Shown in pieces: positions 56,867 to 64,000 of a stretch of DNA of 64,000 nt (within the stretch, counting starts at the first letter, position 1; every line of letters begins with the position of its first letter). This stretch comes from Blumeriella jaapii (Eukaryota > Ascomycota > Leotiomycetes > Helotiales > Drepanopezizaceae). The notes under the pieces were generated by a model that did no database searches, was not told the DNA's origin, and saw only the letters and a program-made list of their open reading frames with translations. The position numbers and the translations under genes are program-made. The stretch lies in NCBI GenBank assembly GCA_009599575.1, contig VWND01000015.1:930001-994000 (forward strand), read 5' to 3'.

Positions 56867-58714
56867 TGCTGCGACTCGATCGCGTCGCTGCCTCCGTCCA
56901 GGGCTTAAGCTTGTGTACGACGTGCGCAGCGCAGCGTGATTCTGCGCATAGACTTGTGTCGTCCAACGATAATCGAAGCAGAAGACGCGAGGCAAAATCG
57001 TAATGTAGAGAGTCTTGGGTTGGGAAGGCTGAAGCAGATGGAGGAGACCGATTAAAACTTTTGGCGGCGCTTAATTAACTAGCGCGAGCTGGCGCTTAGA
57101 ACGTCGTGCACTCGAGGCCACTGCTTTCGGAATTTAGTATGAACAGCCACTGTTCGCCTGTTCGATCGTTCCTCACAATTGCTACACATCTAGCCTTCAG
57201 CTTGACTTGTTTCTTGCCGCAGCTTATAAGTATTTAAAACATATCTAAGCCAGGTGGCCATCAGCTGTCTCCCTGGCCAGGAATTGGGCTGGGACATCCT
57301 GTCAAAGCAGCGTGATGCAAGATACATTGCGTGTGATCTTGTCTATCTTCTTCTTGCGGTTTTAATATCGATATTTTTGCTAGTCATCAATAAAAGCTCA
57401 ACAACCAAGTGAAGTGTCTCGAGGTATGAAGATTGCTGGCACGGCTGGCAGGAGTGAAAAGGCTGCAAATCACTTGGAAACGGTTTAGTCCAGCTATTAT
57501 CGAATGGAAATAAGCAGCGAAGAATCGATCAAAAATGAAAAGACGATCTGTATTGTTCTGCCCGGGTATGCTAAGCATGCTTGCATTGTTTGCCTAACGG
57601 TCAACAAAGGGTTTGCTTGAGATTAATACTATCTGAGTTCCAAATTCAGGAAGGACATTTGTCACTTTGCTTCTCCTTGTTGATATTTTATGTAGCGCTT
57701 CAAATAGTCTCCATTTGTGATTCCCGCAGCTGCATTCTTCCGAAAGAGTGATTGTTACATCCTCTGATCAAAGGCTGCGGTTGAATCTACAAAAGCGCTT
57801 CGGCGTCTGTGCCTGCATCTACTACCCCGAGCTTCCACAGTTTCCCTCTTGCTACTCATCCTTACTACTCGTCAGCTCTAATATTCTGTTTTAATTTCTA
57901 TATACACCCAAGTCGTTGTCCAAGCCAGAATGCGATTTTGGATGATATTACCTAACTCAGGCCGCACGCATCTTGCCCAAGCAGCTTGCGGAATCCCCAT
58001 CTAGCGTCTTACGCGGGATGCGTTCGGATATACAAGATTTTATTCAGCAATCATAGCTCCTGAATCCCGGTTAAAAAGACAACATTTTGGGACCTTCACG
58101 AACTAGTGTTTTTAGTTGGTTATTTTATGCTTGTGGGTCCTGCATCTTACTACCCTCCATGGTATAAGATTAGACCTACCCCCTTATATACTACAATCCA
58201 GGGCTCTTCTCCACCTCATAGCTCTACCCTACGTTGTAGCGTGATTTTCGGTCTCCCAGAACATCTCCTAGCCCCTTCTACCCACCGATTTGAGGCCATA
58301 GTTGCATGGTTTTTACGCCTGCTTTTACAATAGCCATATCGCGATGTATGGCGCAGTGCTTGGAACATCTTCTGGTGCTAGGGTGGACCAAGTCATGTCG
58401 CATGAGTCTTTGAAGGGCCAGTGATCTTCATTCGCCTGCTCTAATCTCCTCAAATAGCTTTCTACTACAAACTGTCTCGAGTTTGTATTTGTCGACCTAA
58501 CTTAAAGACCCGTCTACGGGAGCTCAGAGGTTGACAGTGCTTTATGTGATTGCAGAATAGAAGAACGCAGAACACTCATCACGCGACGTACAATGTGAAG
58601 TTATCGGCAACATTTGATGAAGTCACCCTAAAAGAATGACTTACGCCCGTTCAGACATCTGTAGAACGGCCGAGAAGGGCTGAAGTGCCCAAACGATCGA
58701 GTCTAAATCTATTC
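56867..58714. other. Intergenic region, no gene recognised
   Basis: A+T content rises after 57.2 kb and codon-like structure disappears. Frames of 60-75 codons have no family. Confidence 0.45.
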
Positions 58715-59961
58715 ACGGCTCCAGAAATTGCGTAACGAATTCACGCCGTACCGGGAGGTCATTCAGAGATTTCAAATGGGGAAGAAATTCCGTTATCTAC
58801 ATCCGAGTCCGTTTTCGAAAAGTTGCATTCGACCGCCTACAGCTGACCAAATTCCTTTACCTGCTGCTCAACTGTGCCGTCTGCCGTTGTCGAGCCGGAG
58901 GACACCATGAGGAATACGCACCCGTCACAGCGAACTGATCACTCAAATGCGCAAAAAAGATCCTTGCCTCCCTATCGAGCCTAGATGCAATACGGCAGGA
59001 CTAAATGTAAGCCTGATTCTCAATGACTTGTTGTAATTACCTAATTTGATACTTTTTCTAACAAACAGTAGATGACACACTCACCGCAATCGAAAACCGT
59101 AACCAACAGCTCCTATCTTGAGCACTGGCCCACAAAGAATCAGCAAAAGTCCTAATGGGAGAGGATACAGAGCTTCAACTCCTGATACAACGCTACACCC
59201 TGACGACCCGCGCAAGATCCACTCCTTCCTTCCCTACTCACTGAACACAAGTAGAACGATCATCCGATCCCGAAAACTTAATCCCGTTTTCGATGTTCAG
59301 CCCAAGCATCGACCAAGTAACCCTTGCCCCTCGTTCCGGCTACCATCGCTCTGTAAGTGATCCAAATGCCACTTCCACCGCGTCCGGAACGACAGCTCCA
59401 ATCCCGGACACTCACGCCTCTCTGTGCGTCACATAACCCGTACCCCATCAACACCTCCGACTAGCAAGAGTAATCGCAGTACCCGCTGTCAAAAAACTGG
59501 ACCCTCCCGCCGCCGAGGCCCATATCTTCACCCTTACACTCTGTCCTCCTGTCTCCCATCACCACCTCTACCACCACCAGTCACAACCAAGCGCGCAATC
59601 AAAACCTCAAACATTGCCCATGAACAGTTCCTCTTGATTTCCTCCTTTCCCTTTTTCAGCAACCACCCTGAGGGCTGAGCTCAAGCTCAGATACGCCTAC
59701 CACGCTCCGGAACGCCAACGCCCAGAGCAAGACGCCCGTTTCAACTACCACCTACCGCTGCCTTCGGAAATTGGCTATCGTGGCATTTCGACTGGACTTG
59801 CGGAGATGGGAACCGCGAATGGGAGGAATGATTGGGGACGCGAGGCCAGGTTCAGCGGGAGAGATGGTAGGTGCTGGCAAGAGGATCCGATGGCTCGGCA
59901 ACTTACCTCGGAAATCGAGGTGATTGTGATTGCTTGCTTAGAGGTAGTGCAATTGGTGTCT
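58715..59961 (+). pseudogene. Decayed gene with coiled-coil/STAND N-terminal-like content
   Basis: From 58715 the plus strand reads RLQKLRNEFTPYREVIQRFQ, then after a frameshift KVAFDRLQLTKFLYLLLN and AKKILASLSSLDAIRQD. A plausible intron follows (donor GTAAGC at ~58996-59011, branch CTAAC, acceptor CAG at 59067). Then VDDTLTAIENRNQQLLS continues for ~290 codons interrupted by only four stops (TGA 59119, TGA 59242, TAA 59434, TGA 59635). A random frame of this length should hold about 14. Two of the stops could come from CGA by C-to-T, as in RIP. The helical opening resembles fungal proteins with a Helo/STAND-type N-terminal domain; I am not sure of the family. The last ~108 codons are open. 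Confidence 0.5.
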
Positions 59962-61434
59962 TAAGAGTCTTCCCTTGGGGGATGCATCCAAGGTTCAGCG
60001 ACTTTCGCAGCTGCAGCTTACAATATCTCGCGGTATGACTGCTTCCACTTGGTATACGTCCTCGTGCTTTACGAAGTGCGCTTGTGCTATATTGTGCGTA
60101 GGTATTTGGTGTTGCGACGGAAAAGATGTTGAGGCCGTCATTGACGATGAAGTGATGCCCGTGGTGCAAGATCGGCTTTAGCGAGCCCCCTTTCTAAGCG
60201 AGCTCGGTATCAACACCACCTCAACGGCCGTCTGACCAAAAGGTACACGAGTTAGTTGGCAGCTACGATACATTCTACTGCAGAAAAAGCATTTCTCAAA
60301 GTTCTCACAACAAAACAAAGCTCTCAAATCACATAGTCATGAAATGAAACGAAATGGCAACCTTCATTACGAGCCAACCCTCCGAAAATACGCACCATCT
60401 TCAACCAGATCCCGAGCCTTCCTGTTTTTGCTCCCACCACTACACCACTACCAAAGATCCGCTGCATCAGATCCGCAACAACATCAAGCGTTAGACAGAG
60501 TTGGCAAGCTAGTACAGGCACTGCTCACTCGGGAAAGAACATCACCCGAGCAAGCCGACACCGCGTAATCGGGAACTACAGCAACATCAGTCACCACAAC
60601 CATAGCATAGCGGTTACAAATCGATAGCAAATCCTGCAAACACCCCGGGATGCCGGAGGCCCGAAGTCCGCGCAGACAGTCGTTAGCATTACATCCTCTC
60701 GGTGTGCGGTATCTTTACCATGTGTCGAGCATACGCTTGGTGTGCAGAGCGGTGAGCTCTTCGCAGCAGGAACTTCAGGAACTCTGATCCGCATCTTCCT
60801 CTTTCTCTTCTTGCGCTGGTTGATAGGCTGGGATTTTGTGGTTGTGGTGCTTGCTTGCTTGTAGAAATGACCCATGCAGTTGAGGTTCATGTCAAGTCTC
60901 TCGGCGGCAGGGCTGCTGTCTCGCCCAACCGGGCGGCTTCTGGTGGGCGACAGTTGAGTAGGGGTTATCAGCGATCAATTCTCCGGCTCCCGCGCAGCTC
61001 GCGCCTTGGAATGTATGAGACAGTCCCTTGCACCACTCGATTTTAGCATAGATTTTTTGCTTGAAGTGACAATTCCTCAGATGGCCATCTTCGTGCGTAG
61101 CTGTTTTCCCAAGTTTTGCTGTCAGCGGCGTCGAACTTTCTGCTGAGGCAAGATTACATTGAATGCTCCGGATCTTAGTGGGGCAATTGGGGTAGAGAAA
61201 TGCGCGTATCGCAACATAGTACCTCTTAGAGAATATTAAAAGTACAAGTTTGAAGTTTTTTAATCGCCGTTACGAAGTGCAGTATGCACGGGTAAATCGG
61301 ACGCAGAACCAGATTAGCTTACTGCTCTAGGATAAGTGTTTGCCTCTGTTTATTTAAACAGCTGCTTAGAGTTCGACAACTTCAAAAGATTCTGGCAAAA
61401 AGATAAAAAGAACTTTCACATACAGGATTCACCG
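59962..61434. other. Intergenic region, no gene recognised
   Basis: Small unrelated frames only. Confidence 0.4.
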
Positions 61435-61881
61435 TCAGATTAGTACCTTAACGGGCAAATGATGTGGCTTGGGGCTTGAGATCTTGTGATAAAAGCTTCT
61501 CAAGCTGGTCCGGGCAGAGGTTTCACCAAAGCAATTATCCAAGACCTTGAGCTGTGATTCAAGCCGAGTTTGTGAAATTATCCCCCCTATCGGGTTATTA
61601 TTCAATACAATGACGTGCATCCACATAGTGACCATAATATCACCTAATGGCCAAGGTTCAAGGCCAGTAGAGTTTGATGTAACAGCTACACGGAGCGAAT
61701 CGAAGGTTTCTACAGAAGAATTCCCTGCATTTATCACCGCTTCGACGGCAGCAATATCTTTAGCTGTCACTGGAGTACCCCGTTCTCCCCCGCCAATATT
61801 TCGGACTGTCGGGTCTGCTGGGTGAGCGAAGAGGAAAGGGGGATGAGCAAGGATTATGGTGACAGAAGTGAGGCGAACCAT
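61435..61881 (-). pseudogene. Possible truncated M43 (pappalysin-like) metalloprotease N-terminal fragment
   Basis: A 148-codon frame begins with a hydrophobic stretch (MVRLTSVTIILAHPPFLFAH). It later reads MHVIVLNNNPIGGIISQTRL followed by ESQLKVLDNCFGETS. This resembles the V-H-V-I...G-G-x-I...Q-I-x-V-L-N-x-x-F segment of fungal secreted M43 metalloproteases. The sequence then diverges and stops before any HEXXH zinc site; none is found downstream on this strand. It is therefore either a broken relic or an unrelated small secreted protein. Confidence 0.32.
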
Positions 61882-64000
61882 GATCGCAGATCAGCTTAAT
61901 AAAGTGGCCCGAAATTGCAAGCGATGAGATTGGATTCCGAAGAACTCATCCACATTCGTATCGAAAAGGCCTTGCCGTACGGTACTATTGAGCGAACTAT
62001 CTACTCCAGGGAGGGGATCTCCTCTCGTCCAGACAGCGTTCCCCACGCGAACTGATGGCTAGCAAGTTTTTAACGCAGCGGCTCAAAACACACATTGCGG
62101 AATGCTAACCGGCCATGGATGTTATACCTCTCTATCTTCCTACGAACGCAGCACTAGTATGGTAAGAAGTAAACAACATGTGTGAGCTACTCCCAATTGT
62201 GTCGTCTCTCCCCTACTTACAATGAATTTTAGTGTAAAAAAGACCAAGAAGATGCCCAGGCCACCCAAGCATCATCGTTTGATTCTCACAGATACTTCTG
62301 ATACCCCCCTTGAGTATCGTCGCCTTCCTGAATAGATTGACATGCCAAGAAGCGACAAGCCACGATTCCAGTGGCGTAAAGATAAGCATGATTCCGAAAA
62401 GCTTGGTGCTTTTGACACTTTCTGGAAGCTGAAACCTACCAAATGAAGGAGATTTTGGCGAGATCAAGTCTTGTATGGAACTAGGACTCGATGAAAATGA
62501 TACACAGATCTCACGCCGCGCTTCTAGGAAGTATTTCCCGCGGACTTTGGTGTCACGTTTCAGTCTTCTGATATCAGGGATTTCTATTCATTATGCACAG
62601 TGAGTTCGAGCAAAAATAAGACCACTTTTCGGTATGCTCCTCTGAAAGTAAGAATACGGATGTAACGGCTCTTCAAGACCGCCGCGTCAACCCCACGAGA
62701 GTAATGACCTTCATACAACATCTGATTCGTGCGGCTCTACTATCCATCCCACTCTCGGCCTTTGAGTTTAGGTCAAGCCTTTGCCTTGAAGATGACAGTG
62801 AGGGAATATTACAATCCCGCGATCTTGGCTAAAGTCGATGAACATTGACACGAGTAGACCGATCCGAGAGCGACGTGCTTGGCATCTGTCAACGATGAAC
62901 CCCACAACAAGCGCCAGTGTGCAGTTTTTGCACTCGATGGAGACGAGATGGCCGCAGGAGGAGGTGCATGGGCAAGAAACCTTGGACTGACCCTGGCGCA
63001 AAATGAAAAGAATGAAGAGGTTACGTGGAGGTCGTTGCCGCAGAGAAGCTATTGATCATTCTGGCGCTGGTACGTTTGTCGGAGCCTTTGTCCGGACCGC
63101 ATTGCTGATCGAAATTTCCTCCGGGACTCTTTGGGTGAAGGCTATTGGTACGTTCGTGGCAGACTTATGTGTTTTGCTCAACTCAAATTCTTCAACGGAA
63201 TTTTCCCCGACTCGGTGATTGCAGCTCAAGCAGGGCTGCTGGCTAGTAGTAGCCTTAGTAGAGCGCAATTATTGAACGCAAAATCTGGGGATGTATCGTG
63301 GACTGGGACAGAAGATGCAGAAAGTTGGTGTTGCTGATTGGGTTGTTTGGCAGCGGTAAGTTGGAATCATGATGTTGGAGCTCTGTCGTGTTTGGTTTCT
63401 CGGTAAGCTTCTCGCAAGCGATGCTGTTTCGGGCAATGAGCATAGTGCTGGAATACCGGAGCAATGAGAACCAGAGTATCGGAGATCGTACCAAAAGGGA
63501 AAATGTGCCTATTCGCTCTGTGAACAGCAGAATTTAGCCTCACTCTAACCTACCCCATTTGTCATCCCTCAAGCAGCGGGAGAAATCCACAACATGTATA
63601 CCTGCCATGCAACCTGATACCAGTCGATGCAAGGGCAATTCTACTCTCTACGAGGTTGTGTCACAGCTGGCCCTGTCCTGGGTGGGATCCTGGCAAGTCC
63701 TGAATTTTCGGGTACGTCAATCTCTTCGTTCAATATCGCACACGGAACATTGTGAGTGCCTTCCTCATCCTATGTGCGAAATCAGGGTTGTCCGTCGGGT
63801 GATGAGACAGCGGTTCTTGATTTGGTTCCCGCTACACCGACTTTACCATCGAGGCTGAAGACAGTTCCGAGATGGAGACACAAGTTCCCGTTCTGGCGCA
63901 TGTTGACACACAACGTGGTTTGTACGCTGGTGGTGCATCGGAAGTCCCTGCGAAGTCGTCGTGATTAGTACTTTTCCTCATAGTCGAATTATACATACAG
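61882..64000. other. Terminal region, no gene recognised
   Basis: Only short frames on both strands. An 84-codon minus-strand frame (62467-62213) has a hydrophobic stretch (KLFGIMLIFTPLESWLVASW) but no assignable family. Confidence 0.4.

Overview
The window is nuclear DNA of a filamentous ascomycete (Pezizomycotina). Genes are split by short GT-AG introns (about 45-110 bp) with CTAAC/CTGAC/CTAAT branch sites 8-15 bases before the acceptor. The families are typical of these fungi: DUF6594, a Dal5-like transporter, a HET-C/vWA surface protein, and an esterase-NB-ARC NLR-like protein. One AT-rich island resembles a RIP-mutated repeat, and Ty1/copia and LINE-like debris is present. I could not place the species.

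Layout. 1-606 is the 3' end of an aldehyde dehydrogenase gene. 1787-3817 (-) is a DUF6594 membrane protein, with a 1.36-kb TIR element (3873-5231) just upstream of its start. 6729-8537 (+) is mitochondrial GatB. 9730-11327 (-) is a Dal5-type MFS permease. 12786-14061 (-), an RMND1/DUF155 mitochondrial protein, and 14254-18319 (+), VPS41, diverge from a 192-bp promoter. 18547-20803 (-) is a membrane-bound alpha/beta hydrolase. 22947-26376 (+) is a secreted, probably GPI-anchored HET-C/vWA protein. 29323-30680 (+) is a fatty-acid desaturase-fold enzyme. 32295-36000 (+) is a large protein I do not recognise, followed by a possible small gene. 38580-39650 (-), an unknown two-pass membrane protein, and 39813-43223 (+), mitochondrial IF-2, diverge from 162 bp.

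44.2-47.4 kb is a repeat-rich block: copia LTR remnants, a LINE-like tail and a tRNA-Lys(UUU) gene. 49276-54305 (-) is the esterase/NB-ARC protein and 55955-56866 (-) an FHA protein of the SNIP1/Pml1 type. From 57 kb to the end I see only relics: a decayed gene at 58.7-60.0 kb and a possible truncated metalloprotease.

The most unusual feature is the tRNA-Lys(UUU) gene at 46998-47172. It carries a normal tRNA intron after position 37 and also a second 55-bp insertion exactly at the T-stem/T-loop junction. That insertion has every sequence hallmark of a spliceosomal mRNA intron, and removing both gives a standard cloverleaf. Next in interest are an IF-2 reading-frame break (a +1 frameshift or a 31-base micro-intron), a GC-AG intron in the HET-C/vWA gene, and a TIR element with one arm expanded by tandem copying.

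Functional links are limited. GatB, IF-2 and the RMND1-like protein all serve mitochondrial translation but are not adjacent. No biosynthetic cluster is evident.
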